DNA of 64,000 nucleotides from Nocardioides sp. (GCF_004803405.1 NZ_SSXI01000060.1:1-64000); one strand, 5' to 3'. Shown: positions 8,153 to 17,632, counted from the first letter of the stretch. Notes: generated by a model from the letters alone, not told the origin. A program made the numbers and translations.

Positions 8153-11106
8153 GTGAGCTGTTCGACGAAGAGCCGGAGCGCCCGGGGCCTGAGAGCCCCG
8201 GTCGCCGAGCGCGGGCGCTGGTCATCACCGGTGTCGTGCTCGTCGTCGGCTTCTTCCTGCTGACCGCGTTCGCGTCGATCTACACCGACCGTCTCTGGTA
8301 CAAGGAGGTCGGTTACAGCCAGGTGTTCAGCACGATGCTGTGGACCAGGATCGGGCTCTTCTTGGTGTTCGGCACGGTGATGGCGGCGACGGTCGCGGTC
8401 AACATGCACCTGGCCTACCGGTACCGCCCCCTGTTCCGGCCCGTCGGCGGCGACGGCAGCGTCGACCGCTACCGCGATGCGGTCACGCCGATCCGCGGGT
8501 GGCTCCTGGGTGGCGTCGCGCTCGTCGTCGGCATCTTCGCGGGCACGTCCGCCGTGGGCCAGTGGCGCTCCTACATGCTCTGGCGCAACGGCGAGACGTT
8601 CGGCGAGCGGGACGCCTATTTCAACAGGGACCTGGGGTTCTACATCTTCGAGCTGCCGTGGTGGCACTTCGTCGTGGACTTCGTGCTGGCTGCGACGATC
8701 GTCGCGCTCATCGCGACGGCCGTCGTCCACTACCTGTTCGGCGGCATCCGTCTCCAGGCCACCCACGACCGCCTCTCGGGCGCGGCGCAGGTGCAGCTCT
8801 CGGTGCTGCTCGGCGTCTTCGTGATGGCGAAGGCGGTCGACTACTTCCTCGACCGCTTCGACCTCGTCACCGAGGACCACCGGATCTTCACCGGCATGAA
8901 CTTCACCGCCGAGAACGCCGTGCTGGCGGCCCGCAACATCCTCGTCGGTGTCGCGCTGATCTGCGCCGTGCTGTTCTTCCTCAACGTCTGGCGGCGCACG
9001 TGGCAGCTGCCCTCGGTGGGTCTCGCGCTGCTCGTGCTCTCGGCGATCCTGCTCGGCATGATCTGGCCGGCCATCGTGCAGAACTTCCAGGTGAAGCCGT
9101 CGGAGGCGGACAAGGAGAACCCCTACATCCAGGCCAACATCGACGCCACGCGCGAGGCGTACGGACTCAGCGACATCCAGAGCGAGACCGCCTACCAGGG
9201 GATCCCCTCGGGCAGCACCAGCAAGGCGCAGGGGAACACCGTGCTCCGCCAGCTCACCACCACCCCCGTCGTCGACCCGCTCCAGGTACGGGAGACGTTC
9301 CAGCAGAGGCAGCGGATCCGTGCCTACTACTCCGTGCCCGCGGTCCTCGACGTCGACCGTTACACGATCGACGGCCAGGAGGTCCCGCTCGTCCTGGGCG
9401 TGCGGGAGCTGGACCAGTCCGGGATCCAGGCCTCGGACCAGAACTGGTCGAACCTGCACACCGAGTACACCCACGGCGAGGGGCTGATCGCGGCCTACGC
9501 CAACCGGATCGACATCGACGACCAGGCCAACGGCCGGATCGTGTGGGCCGAGGGGATCCGAGGCGAGGGCACCGAGGGCGGGACCGACCTCACCGACGCG
9601 GAGAAGTTCGAGAGCCGGGTCTACTACGGCGAGCAGAGCCCGTCGTACTCGATCGTCGGCAAGGCCAGCGCAGGCGGCAGGGATCTCGAGCTCGGACTCC
9701 CGAGCACGGGGGAGGGAACGGACGACGAGCGCGTCACGACCACCTACGACGGCAAGGGCGGCGTACCCGTCGGCAGCACCTTCAACCAGCTGATGTACGC
9801 CATCAAGTTCGGTGAGCCGAACTTCCTGCTCTCGGGCCGTGTCAACGGCAACTCGAAGGTGCTCTACAACCGCACGCCCCTCGAGCGGGTCGAGCGGGCC
9901 GCGCCGTGGCTGACCGTGGACGGCGACCCGTACCCCGCGGTCGTGAACGGCCGGATCCAGTGGATCATCGACGGCTACACGACGACCGACCGCTACCCGA
10001 ACTCCCAGCGGGAGTCGTTCGACGCGATGATCGACGACTCGTTGCAGCAGGAGACAGGGCTGCAGACGATCCCGACCGACGAGATCAACTACATGCGTTC
10101 GGCGGTCAAGGCGACCGTCGACGCCTACGACGGAACCGTCACCCTCTACCAGTGGGACGAGGACGACCCCATCCTCAAGACCTGGATGAAGGTCTTCCCG
10201 GGGGCGGTGAAGCCGAAGGACGACATCTCCGACGAGCTGATGGAGCACCTGCGCTACCCCGAGGACCTGTTCAAGGTGCAGCGCTACCAGCTGGCCCGGT
10301 ACCACGTCGCCGACGCCGGTGAGTTCTACTCGGGCAACGACCGGTGGGAGGTGCCGGAGGATCCGAATGCCACTCGGGAGGTCTTCCAACCGCCGTACCG
10401 ACTCTTCTCGACCGGGGTCGAGGACACCGACGACTGGTCGCTGACCTCGGTCTTCAAGCCGCGCGGCGCCCAGAACACGCTGACCTCCTACCTGCAGGTG
10501 AACTCGGACGCGAAGTCTGACAGCTTCGGCAAGCTGCGCCTTCTGGAGATGGCCGATGAGAACACCCCCGGACCGGGCCAGGTCGCCAACGAGATGCAGG
10601 GCAACGACGCGGTCGCGCAGAAGCTCCAGCAGTACCGGGTCCAGGGCGCCACGCCACCGCGGTTCGGCAACCTGCTCACGCTGCCCGTGGAGGGCGGGCT
10701 GATCTACATCCAGCCTGTCTACGCGGCTCGGAGCGCGACGTCGGCGTTCCCGATCCTGCAGTACGTCATCGTCAAGTACGGCGACGGGGTCGGCATCGAC
10801 CGCAACCTGCCGCGGGCGCTCGCCGATGCTCTCGACGTCGACCTCGATGCCAACGGTGACTCCGAGGAGGATCCGCCCGCCGAGGAGGATCCGCCGGTTG
10901 GTGAGGAGCCGCCGGCCGAGGAGGACCCCGACTTGTCGATCGAGGAGCGGATCGCCGCTGCGCTGCGCGACGCCGATGCCGCGTTCCAGGCCGCCGAGGA
11001 GGCCCAGACCGACGGCGACACCGTGGAGTGGGCGCGCCAGCTGGAACTCGCCCAGGCCGCGGTGGACCGTGCGGTCCGGTTGGCGAACCAGCGGGCCAGC
11101 GAGTAG
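8149..11106 (+). CDS. UPF0182 large membrane protein
   Basis: A 985-aa UPF0182 protein (COG1615). The first ~330 residues hold about seven transmembrane helices, starting at residues 22-45 and including SIYTDRLWYKEVGYSQVFS. A long extracytoplasmic domain follows with GNTVLRQLTTTPVVDPLQVR and TEYTHGEGLIAAYANRI. The last ~90 residues are acidic and proline/glutamate rich (EEDPPAEEDPP), then form a helical, possibly coiled-coil tail. The family is conserved across actinobacteria and cyanobacteria without an assigned function. The start is fixed by its ATGA overlap with the previous gene. Confidence 0.92.
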   Translation: MSELFDEEPERPGPESPGRRARALVITGVVLVVGFFLLTAFASIYTDRLWYKEVGYSQVFSTMLWTRIGLFLVFGTVMAATVAVNMHLAYRYRPLFRPVGGDGSVDRYRDAVTPIRGWLLGGVALVVGIFAGTSAVGQWRSYMLWRNGETFGERDAYFNRDLGFYIFELPWWHFVVDFVLAATIVALIATAVVHYLFGGIRLQATHDRLSGAAQVQLSVLLGVFVMAKAVDYFLDRFDLVTEDHRIFTGMNFTAENAVLAARNILVGVALICAVLFFLNVWRRTWQLPSVGLALLVLSAILLGMIWPAIVQNFQVKPSEADKENPYIQANIDATREAYGLSDIQSETAYQGIPSGSTSKAQGNTVLRQLTTTPVVDPLQVRETFQQRQRIRAYYSVPAVLDVDRYTIDGQEVPLVLGVRELDQSGIQASDQNWSNLHTEYTHGEGLIAAYANRIDIDDQANGRIVWAEGIRGEGTEGGTDLTDAEKFESRVYYGEQSPSYSIVGKASAGGRDLELGLPSTGEGTDDERVTTTYDGKGGVPVGSTFNQLMYAIKFGEPNFLLSGRVNGNSKVLYNRTPLERVERAAPWLTVDGDPYPAVVNGRIQWIIDGYTTTDRYPNSQRESFDAMIDDSLQQETGLQTIPTDEINYMRSAVKATVDAYDGTVTLYQWDEDDPILKTWMKVFPGAVKPKDDISDELMEHLRYPEDLFKVQRYQLARYHVADAGEFYSGNDRWEVPEDPNATREVFQPPYRLFSTGVEDTDDWSLTSVFKPRGAQNTLTSYLQVNSDAKSDSFGKLRLLEMADENTPGPGQVANEMQGNDAVAQKLQQYRVQGATPPRFGNLLTLPVEGGLIYIQPVYAARSATSAFPILQYVIVKYGDGVGIDRNLPRALADALDVDLDANGDSEEDPPAEEDPPVGEEPPAEEDPDLSIEERIAAALRDADAAFQAAEEAQTDGDTVEWARQLELAQAAVDRAVRLANQRASE

Positions 11107-11110
11107 GCCG

Positions 11111-11527
11111 ATGACCGAGATCGACGTGGTCGAGGCGTTCCTCTCCAGGCTGGAGGCTCTCGACGTCGAGGGCGCCCTGAACCTGTGCTCGGAGGACGTC
11201 TACTACCAGAACGTGCCGCTTCCGGGGGCTCGCGGGAAGGAGGCCGTCGGCAAGCAGTTGGGAACGCTGGCGCGGTTCGGCGGCGGACTCCGCGTGGAGA
11301 CACGCAACATCGCTGCTAACGGGCCGATCGTGTTGACCGAGCGCGTCGACACCTTGACCCGCGGCTCGTTCGCCATGGACTTCTGGGTGTGCGGAACCTT
11401 CGAGGTGCGCGACGGCAAGATCGTGCTCTGGCGTGACTACTTCGACTGGGCGAACTTCGTCACTGCCGGCGCGAAAGGCGCCGGGCGCGCGGTGGTAGGG
11501 GCGGTCTCGCGACGACTCGGCCGCTGA
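11111..11527 (+). CDS. Limonene-epoxide-hydrolase/SnoaL-fold protein
   Basis: A 138-aa NTF2-like protein. Residues matching the limonene-1,2-epoxide hydrolase site are visible: Tyr and Asn in VYYQNVPLPG near residues 33-37, Arg-x-Asp in TERVDTL, and Asp in LWRDYFD near 104-108. Epoxide hydration is therefore plausible, but the natural substrate is unknown and the fold is shared with non-catalytic proteins. It starts 4 bp after the UPF0182 stop and 9 bp precede the TRIC gene, so it belongs to that transcription unit. Confidence 0.8.
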   Translation: MTEIDVVEAFLSRLEALDVEGALNLCSEDVYYQNVPLPGARGKEAVGKQLGTLARFGGGLRVETRNIAANGPIVLTERVDTLTRGSFAMDFWVCGTFEVRDGKIVLWRDYFDWANFVTAGAKGAGRAVVGAVSRRLGR

Positions 11528-11536
11528 GCCGACGTC

Positions 11537-12157
11537 ATGCTCCTCCTCACCCTGGACCTGCTGGGCATCTTCGTGTTCGCGGTCTCCGGGGGCCTGCTCG
11601 CGGTGCGCAAGCGGCTGGACATCGTCGGTGTGGTGGTGCTTGCGATGGTGACCGGCCTCGGCGGCGGCCTGATCCGCGATGTGCTGATCGGCGCGCTGCC
11701 ACCGCCGGCGCTCGAGGACTGGCGTTACCTGGTGACGCCGATCCTCGCCGGCCTCGTCACCTTCCTCTGGCACCCCGCAGTGGGCCGCCTCGAAGGCGTG
11801 ATCAACGTGTTCGACGCCGCTGGGCTCGGGATGTTCGCCGTCGCAGGTGCCCTGAAGGCGCACGAGTACGGCCTCGGGCCGGTGCCCGCCGCGATGCTCG
11901 GGATGCTGACCGGCATCGGCGGGGGAGCGATCCGCGACCTGCTGGCCGGGCAGGTCCCAGTCGTCCTGCGCGACGGAGAGTTCTATGCGATCCCGGCTCT
12001 GATCGGCTCGGCCGTGGCCGTGACGGGAGTGCACCTCGGCCTGCCGTTGCCGGTGGTGGCAGTGCCGGCCGCGGCGATGACGACCGGCTGGCGGCTGATC
12101 GCCCTGCGCCGGGGCTGGACCGCGCCCCTGCCGCGTGACGTGCCGCCTCCGACCTAG
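11537..12157 (+). CDS. TRIC-type cation channel (UPF0126/YadS family)
   Basis: A 206-aa polytopic membrane protein with two repeats of a three-helix unit plus a final helix. The repeated signatures VTGLGGGLIRDVLIG (near residue 40) and LTGIGGGAIRDLLAG (near 125) are the glycine-rich turns of prokaryotic trimeric intracellular cation channels, which conduct K+ and Na+. It is the last gene of the conserved chromosomal block before the tRNA. Confidence 0.87.
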   Translation: MLLLTLDLLGIFVFAVSGGLLAVRKRLDIVGVVVLAMVTGLGGGLIRDVLIGALPPPALEDWRYLVTPILAGLVTFLWHPAVGRLEGVINVFDAAGLGMFAVAGALKAHEYGLGPVPAAMLGMLTGIGGGAIRDLLAGQVPVVLRDGEFYAIPALIGSAVAVTGVHLGLPLPVVAVPAAAMTTGWRLIALRRGWTAPLPRDVPPPT

Positions 12158-12165
12158 ACCCCGAT

Positions 12166-12194
12166 TTGGAGCCGTTCCAGCCATGGCCTAGTGT
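12166..12194 (+). promoter_or_regulatory. Promoter of the initiator tRNA gene
   Basis: TTGGAG (12166-12171) and TAGTGT (12189-12194) are separated by exactly 17 bp and fit an actinobacterial housekeeping sigma-factor promoter. The tRNA begins 12 bp downstream. Confidence 0.6.
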
Positions 12195-12206
12195 TGGACT
12201 CACCGA

Positions 12207-12280
12207 CGCGGGGTGGAGCAGCTCGGTAGCTCGCTGGGCTCATAACCCAGAGGTCGCAGGTTCAAATCCTGCCCCCGCTA
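12207..12280 (+). tRNA. Initiator tRNA-fMet (CAT anticodon)
   Basis: A 74-nt cloverleaf can be folded by eye. The acceptor 5' strand is CGCGGGG and the anticodon loop is CTCATAA. The anticodon stem carries three consecutive G-C pairs (GGG/CCC), and position 1 is an unpaired C opposite T72; both are initiator hallmarks. The T arm holds GGTTCAAATCC. CCA is not encoded; the gene ends GCTA. Its 3' 34 nt are repeated at 38729-38762, marking it as an integration target. Confidence 0.96.
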
Positions 12281-12567
12281 CAAGAAGGTGGCCCGTGACC
12301 TGCGGAAACGCAGGTCACGGGCCACTTGTCATTTTGAGCCATTCCGGCTTGTGTCGCGCTTTGTGACCCAGAAACCCCTCTGGGTGCTTGGCGTGAGGAG
12401 CTTCCGCATGCGCAGCGGTGGGCGATCCGGCGCGAGGTCAGCCGCGTGGTTTCATGTGATTTCGGGCGACTTCTAGGCGGCTGGTCGAGGTGCCCAGGCG
12501 GGGGAGTGTCGCCACCTGGGAGGCGCCTGGATCGAGGGTCGCGCGCACCTAAGCGGCGAAATGACGC
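12247..12567 (+). repeat. Left direct repeat: tRNA 3' end plus downstream DNA (att-like)
   Basis: This ~321-bp block matches 38729-39050. The first 34 bp (tRNA 3' end) are identical and the remainder is similar with scattered substitutions. Shared landmarks include the terminator hairpin, TTTCGGGCGACTTCTAGGCG, and GCCCAGGCGGGGGAGTGTCG. It is interpreted as the left attachment-site region of an island. Confidence 0.8.
12288..12325 (+). terminator. Intrinsic terminator of tRNA-fMet
   Basis: A perfect 17-bp stem (12288-12304 with 12309-12325) has a GAAA loop and is followed by TTGTCATTTT. A degraded version with mismatches follows the partial tRNA copy near 38.77 kb. Confidence 0.88.
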
Positions 12568-12613
12568 GACTCGCAGCAATCGTCCATGGGAACGTGGCCC
12601 CGCGTCGCTTCAG

Positions 12614-12829
12614 TCAGTCGGTCGGCTGAAGCCACTCAGCCGGCGCGAATTCGCGACCGAAGTCAGGACAGGCCTCGTTCTCGCATCTACCTTGCGTCTC
12701 GAACGTGATTCCAGCGTTTCCCGATGCGGCAAGAAGGGCAGCGTTCTGGCGTGACAGATGCCCGCCGTGTCGAAGCGGCTGTCCACACGAAGGACATTGT
12801 GGATCAAGGAGATCCAGAGCCTCGCTCAT
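12614..12829 (-). CDS. Small zinc-ribbon protein, function unknown
   Basis: A 71-aa protein with two metal-binding-like motifs: CPSCG at residues 12-16, and CENEACPDFG starting near residue 49. Four cysteines could bind one zinc. No family is recognised. The ATG at 12829 is chosen over a TTG at 12889. It is the first intact-looking gene inside the island and lies among prophage debris. Confidence 0.55.
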   Translation of the reverse strand: MSEALDLLDPQCPSCGQPLRHGGHLSRQNAALLAASGNAGITFETQGRCENEACPDFGREFAPAEWLQPTD

Positions 12830-13023
12830 ACGATCCACGGTAGACGTTGCAAAGAGGCGTGACCATGCCCTCTGACCCGAGACAGTCAAGTTCAGCCAGG
12901 GTCCGCTGGCGGCGGAGTCGTCGCAACTCCCGCCGGCCGCGCGGTTGATACAGACTGGTTCGATGGATTCGACACGCGAGGGTCTCGCAGCCGTCGGTTT
13001 CGGGGTTCGGGCCCCGTTCGCCG

Positions 13024-13263
13024 ATGCGCCGGGCGCTCAAGGGGAAGGACCCGTCCGTCGATCGACCTTCCTTACAAGACGCGTGGGTTCGGTGTTCGCG
13101 GGTGCTCTATATCGGAAAGGCGTCAGGCGGAGCCTCAGGCCGCCGTGGGTTTGCCAAGCGGCTTGACGAGTTCCGGCGCCATGGAGCCGGAGAGCCAGTC
13201 GGTCATTGGGGTGGCCGCTACCCCTGGCAACTCATGGACAGTGACGAGTTGCTGGTCGCTTGG
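13024..13263 (+). pseudogene. Decayed GIY-YIG-like nuclease gene
   Basis: One frame encodes a stretch containing [15 protein letters not shown]-like helix residues, and [14 protein letters not shown] followed by SDELLVAW. This resembles actinobacterial proteins with a GIY-YIG-like start (VLYIGKA). Upstream, plausible N-terminal sequence sits in other frames. Downstream the similarity ends abruptly after VAW in unrelated sequence. Frame breaks and truncation indicate a pseudogene. The limits are approximate. Confidence 0.55.
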
Positions 13264-13363
13264 CAGCGGCAGTTGAGGCAGCAGCGACCCCCGGGCGATT
13301 CCGGCGAGGCCGCTTCCCTGCCAGGGCGGCCCCTCGTTTCCACCGCGCGATCACCGTGTAGCG

Positions 13364-13802
13364 GTGAAGCCCGTGGCCGAGTTGTTCTCGACCCGCACCT
13401 CGCCGTCGCTGACGAGCGTGACCGCCGAGGGGGTCCACCAGTTAGCCGGTGCGCGCCGCCACACCCGGCGCATGCACCACCGGCACGCCCCACAGCCGCG
13501 CGGCGGCGTGCACAGGCCCGGCATGCCGGGACGCGACGTACTCACCGGAGTCCAGGCTGAGGTCTCGATGGCCTCCGAGTCGGCCAGGCCGAAGACGAAA
13601 ACGGTTGGCCGTTCTCGTTGATTCGCGCGCAGGGGCCATCAGCGCGCTGATGGCCGACATCGGGATGCGGATCGGGTCGATGTTGAACGCTGCACAACGG
13701 TGTGGCTGGTATGGCGAAGCCGGTCAGGTGCACACCCCGGTGCCGTCGCCGTTGACGATCTGGTCCTCCAGCGTCTCCGCGACGCCGTAGCGCAGCTCGG
13801 CT
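13364..13802 (-). pseudogene. Decayed HK97-type phage major capsid gene
   Basis: Reading leftwards from about 13800, one frame gives ELRYGVAETLEDQIVNGDG, then a frame change. Later segments read [26 protein letters not shown] and [15 protein letters not shown]. These match the order of motifs in the C-terminal half of HK97-fold capsid proteins (QIVNGDG, LWGxPVV, late V-rich strand). Several frameshifts are needed, and no portal, protease or terminase is adjacent. It is a prophage relic. Confidence 0.55.
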
Positions 13803-13880
13803 TCGGCCCTAGTCCGATTGCAGGATCATTGCAAGTGGAGGGAGAGTGGGGCGTGTCGATCCGATGAGGGTGAGGCAGCA

Positions 13881-14183
13881 ATGGCAGGTGCCGGCTCGAA
13901 GCTCGACTGGAACGTGTTCGGCAGCCTTGGCGGGGTCACCTTCGCCGTGGCGGCGCCGCAAGGCGTTCGACGCTACCTGGCAGACCGGGAGGAGCCCACC
14001 GACCCACCAGGAGAACCGGACACCACGTGGGGCGAGCCGATCGGCTGGGTGGTGCTGTCCGGTTCTGCGGGCGCCGTGGCCCGGCTGCTCGGGACACGCA
14101 CGGCGACCACCTACTGGCGCAGCCCGGCAGGGGCGTTGCCCCCCGGCATGAAGCAGTTCGTCGCTCCGGGTGCTCTGGAATGA
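13881..14183 (+). CDS. DUF4235-like membrane-associated protein
   Basis: A 100-aa protein with the layout of actinobacterial DUF4235 proteins. KLDWNVFGSLGGVTFAVAAP is followed by a charged PTDPPGEPDTTW linker, then a second hydrophobic segment (GWVVLSGSAGAVARLLGTRT). Two membrane-interacting helices are likely. The ATG at 13881 has GAGG 8 bp upstream. Function is unknown. It sits between the prophage debris and the LuxR gene. Confidence 0.65.
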   Translation: MAGAGSKLDWNVFGSLGGVTFAVAAPQGVRRYLADREEPTDPPGEPDTTWGEPIGWVVLSGSAGAVARLLGTRTATTYWRSPAGALPPGMKQFVAPGALE

Positions 14184-14257
14184 CCGGCTTGCGAACGGCG
14201 TCGATTGGGACGGGCGCCTGTGCTGGCCCCCGAGCGACGACCCAGGGGATCCCGTAG

Positions 14258-15880
14258 ATGGCCACGGCACTCGAGCGAGCCAGGGATGCCGCGTGGCGGG
14301 CCTCGTGGACCGAGGCGTTCGACCTGTTCGGGCGCCTCGATCTTGCAGAGCTCGAGCCGCGCGATCTTGAGGCGATGGCTGATGCCGCCTGGTGGACCTG
14401 CCGCCTCGATGAATCGATCGGTATTCGACAACAGGCATACGCTAGGTACCTGGCGGCCGGCGAGCAGCGCGGGGCGGCCTATGCAGCCTGGCTCCTCTCA
14501 GTCGACTACGGAATAAGGGATGAGTCATCGGCCGCGTCGGGTTGGCTCAGGCGCGCACAGCGCCACGTGACAGCTCACCCAGAGTGCATAGAGCGCGGAT
14601 TCGTGGCTTTGACCGAATCCGACCTCGCACGCACGAGGGGCGATTTCGACCTTGCACGCACACGTGCTCAGCTCGCTATGGAGCTGGGAGAACGATTCGG
14701 TTCCCTCGATCTGCATGCGATGGGCATCCAGACGTTGGGGCGTGTGTTGATCGCGTGCGGGGAAGCTCGCGAGGGAGTGGCGCTGCTCGACGAAGCCATG
14801 ACGCTGGTGGTCGGACAACGCTTGAGTCCACTGTTCACCGGCTTCATCTACTGCAACGTCCTCGCCACCTGCGTGGAGCGCGCCGACTTCGGTCGGGCGG
14901 GCGAGTGGGCCGAGGCAGCGATGGCGTGGTGCGACTCGGTTTCTTCCCTCACGCCTTATCACGGCATCTGCCGCTTACATCGCGTCGGGATCACAGCTTT
15001 GCACGGCGATTGGCAGCAGGCTGAGTCGGAGGCGTTGCGAACCACGGAGGAGATGCAAGGTCTGGAGCAGCACGTCGTCGCTGAGGCCTTGTACGAGATC
15101 GGGGAGATTCAGCTGAACCGCGGTGACCTGACTGCGGCCGAGAACTGGTTCGTTCGTGCCCGCAAGCTGGGACGTGATCCTCAGCCGGGGCTCGCAGCTG
15201 TTCGGCTGGCTCAGGGCAATCTCGATGCCGCAGCCGCGGGGCTCCGTCTATCGCTGGCCTCGACGGCCGAGCCCGCGGTCCAGCATGCACGCCTGCTTGC
15301 GACTCAGGTCGACGTCGCGATCGCCCTGAAGGATCTGCGCGCGGCTCGGGAAACTGTCGAGGCGCTGGAGAGCGTTGCCTTCCGGACAGCCACCGCGATG
15401 CTCGAAGCGACCGCGGCGGCGGCGCGAGCATCGCTTCACCTGGCCGAGGGAGAGGTCGAGCAGACCTTGGTGCACGCGCGGCGTGCGTGGTGGCTGTGGG
15501 AATCGCTGAAGTCGCCCTACTTTGCGGCCAAGGCGCGGATGCTCATCGGCCTGGCCAGCGAGCGCGGCGGGGACAGGGAACGCGCATATACGGAGTTCGA
15601 GGCGGCCCAGGCGTCATTCGAGCGGCTCGGCGCAAGCCTGGATGCGCGCGCGGCTGCTGAGCGTGCCCGTGGCGCGAAGGAACATCCGCAGGGACTCTCC
15701 CGGCGCGAGCTCGAGGTCCTTCGCCTGGTTTCGACCGGCAAGACCAACCGCGAGATTGCAGTGGCAATGGGCATCAGCGAGCACACTGTCTCCCGGCACC
15801 TCGAGAACATGTTCCGCAAACTCGCGGTCTCTTCACGGGCCGAGGCCACCGCCTTCGCGTTCCAGCACGGTCTCGTCTGA
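14258..15880 (+). CDS. LuxR-type regulator with TPR-like body
   Basis: A 540-aa protein. About 460 N-terminal residues are helical, repeat-rich TPR-like sequence. A LuxR-type HTH occupies the last ~65 residues (LSRRELEVLRLVSTGKTNRE, then ISEHTVSRHLENMFRKL). There is no phosphoacceptor domain and no Walker motifs, so it is neither a response regulator nor a full LAL. It lies 124 bp upstream of the FAD oxidase gene in the same direction and may control it. A similar protein is encoded at 60243-61910. Confidence 0.85.
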   Translation: MATALERARDAAWRASWTEAFDLFGRLDLAELEPRDLEAMADAAWWTCRLDESIGIRQQAYARYLAAGEQRGAAYAAWLLSVDYGIRDESSAASGWLRRAQRHVTAHPECIERGFVALTESDLARTRGDFDLARTRAQLAMELGERFGSLDLHAMGIQTLGRVLIACGEAREGVALLDEAMTLVVGQRLSPLFTGFIYCNVLATCVERADFGRAGEWAEAAMAWCDSVSSLTPYHGICRLHRVGITALHGDWQQAESEALRTTEEMQGLEQHVVAEALYEIGEIQLNRGDLTAAENWFVRARKLGRDPQPGLAAVRLAQGNLDAAAAGLRLSLASTAEPAVQHARLLATQVDVAIALKDLRAARETVEALESVAFRTATAMLEATAAAARASLHLAEGEVEQTLVHARRAWWLWESLKSPYFAAKARMLIGLASERGGDRERAYTEFEAAQASFERLGASLDARAAAERARGAKEHPQGLSRRELEVLRLVSTGKTNREIAVAMGISEHTVSRHLENMFRKLAVSSRAEATAFAFQHGLV

Positions 15881-16004
15881 ACCAGCGATGGTGCGAACAC
15901 ACCACCGCCTTGTCCGCGAGATGGCAGGTTCACCCGATGTGCGCCTGAGACGCGTAGTCCTAGCGTCCACACAAGGTGAGAACTAGTCCCCGGAGGGCGG
16001 CACC

Positions 16005-17402
16005 ATGGCGCACGTAACGATCAGCACCCCTACGGGTGAAATGACCGTCGTCGACGAAGCGGAGGTCCGGGCGTTGAGCTCCCGTCTGGGTGGCGAGCTC
16101 CTGCTCCCCGGTCATGACGGCTACGAGGAGGTTCGCCGGGTCTGGAATCGCATGATCGACAAGCGACCGGCGCTGATCGTCCGCTGTGCCGGACCAGGTG
16201 ATGTTTGCGAAGCCGTCAGGTTCGGCCAGGAGAACGATCTCCTGGTTTCCGTGCGCGGCGGCGGTCACAACATCGCCGGCAAGGCGACGTGCGACGGGGG
16301 CCTCATGATCGACCTATCCGGGATGAGGAGGGTTCATGTCGATCCCGTCGAGCGAATGGCCCGCGTCGAGGGTGGGGCGCTACTGGGTGATCTCGACCGT
16401 GAGGCGCAGGTGTTCGGTCTTGCCACCACGGCAGGCGTCGTCACGCATACCGGCGTGGGAGGACTAACACTCGGCGGCGGGGTTGGCCGCCTGGCTCGCA
16501 AGTACGGCCTCGCCTGCGACAACCTGCTCGCAGTCGAAGTCGTCACGGCATCTGGCGAAGTCGTCAGGGCGAGTGCCAGAGAGAACGAAGACCTGTTCTG
16601 GGGGGTACGGGGCGGCGGAGGAAATTTCGGCGTCGCCACCGCCTTCGAGTTTCGGCTCCATCCGGTTGGCCCGGATGTGCTGGGCGGCGTCGTGGTACAT
16701 CGGCTGAAGGAAGCCAGAGCTGCCCTCGAGTTCTATCACGAGTACTCGCGCACGGCTCCCGACGAGCTGTCAGCCGACGGCATCTTCCTCACATCCCCGG
16801 ACGGTGAGCCGGCGTTCGTGATCTCGGTCTGTTACGTCGGGCCCATTGATGAGGGGGAACGTGTCCTACAGCCGCTTTCGCGATTCGGTGCGCCACTGTC
16901 CCACGAGATCGGGCACCTTGCCTATACAGACGTGCAGGCCGCTGCCGACGCGTTCTTCCCTATCGGCCCATGCTTCTACTGGAAGTCGCACTTCCTGAAA
17001 GACATCAGCGACGACGCGCTCGAGTTGACCGTCGACCATTTCGCCAAAGTTCCCTCACCTCGTTCTCTGCTGATCTTCCAGCAGTTCGGCGGCGCCGTCG
17101 GCCGCGTGACGCGATCGGATACAGCCTTCTGGCACCGCGACGTCCAGTGGGACAACTTCGCGGTGTCGGTGTGGACCGATCCCGGTGAGTCCGAGGCGCA
17201 GAAGGGATGGGTCCGCGAGTGGTGGGACCTGATGACGCCGTTCTCGATGGGCGGGGAGTATGTCAACAACCTAGGGGAGGAAGGCGAGGACCGAGTTGTG
17301 GCTTCGTATGGTGGCAACTACGAGCGGCTGGTCACCTTGAAGAACAAGTACGACCCAACCAACTTTTTCCGACTCAACGCGAACATCGCGCCGAGCATGT
17401 AA
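16005..17402 (+). CDS. Berberine-bridge-type FAD-linked oxidase
   Basis: A 465-aa protein of the PCMH/BBE family. The FAD-binding N-terminal domain has SVRGGGHNIAGKATCDGG, whose histidine near residue 87 is the usual covalent FAD site. The position of the second (cysteinyl) attachment reads THTGVGGLTLGGG without cysteine, so single covalent attachment is expected. The BBE motif near the C-terminus is present (YVNNLGEEGED, then KYDPTNFFRLNANI). Such enzymes oxidise sugars, alcohols or alkaloid-like substrates with O2. No secretion signal is seen. CGGAGGG precedes the ATG. Confidence 0.88.
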   Translation: MAHVTISTPTGEMTVVDEAEVRALSSRLGGELLLPGHDGYEEVRRVWNRMIDKRPALIVRCAGPGDVCEAVRFGQENDLLVSVRGGGHNIAGKATCDGGLMIDLSGMRRVHVDPVERMARVEGGALLGDLDREAQVFGLATTAGVVTHTGVGGLTLGGGVGRLARKYGLACDNLLAVEVVTASGEVVRASARENEDLFWGVRGGGGNFGVATAFEFRLHPVGPDVLGGVVVHRLKEARAALEFYHEYSRTAPDELSADGIFLTSPDGEPAFVISVCYVGPIDEGERVLQPLSRFGAPLSHEIGHLAYTDVQAAADAFFPIGPCFYWKSHFLKDISDDALELTVDHFAKVPSPRSLLIFQQFGGAVGRVTRSDTAFWHRDVQWDNFAVSVWTDPGESEAQKGWVREWWDLMTPFSMGGEYVNNLGEEGEDRVVASYGGNYERLVTLKNKYDPTNFFRLNANIAPSM

Positions 17403-17632
17403 CACATCGGGAACGCGAGGGTAGCGACGCGCTAGGTACTCCACCGGTCCTACTGCGTGAGGTGCCCACCGAATTTGAACGCCTTGCCGACCGCCGCGAA
17501 TCGATGGTGAGGACTTTTCGCCGTCGTCGAGTTCAGAATCTGCGGTGAACGTGCGTCTTAGTGGGCGGTGTGACGCTGTTGGGCCCGGCGATCTGGAAGC
17601 GCTCGCTGCAGCTACGGTGATAAGGTTGGCTT

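Noticed and set aside
7921-10389. 822-codon leftward open frame opposite UPF0182
   Set aside because: It is antisense to an unmistakable UPF0182 gene; long antisense frames are a by-product of high GC at third codon positions.
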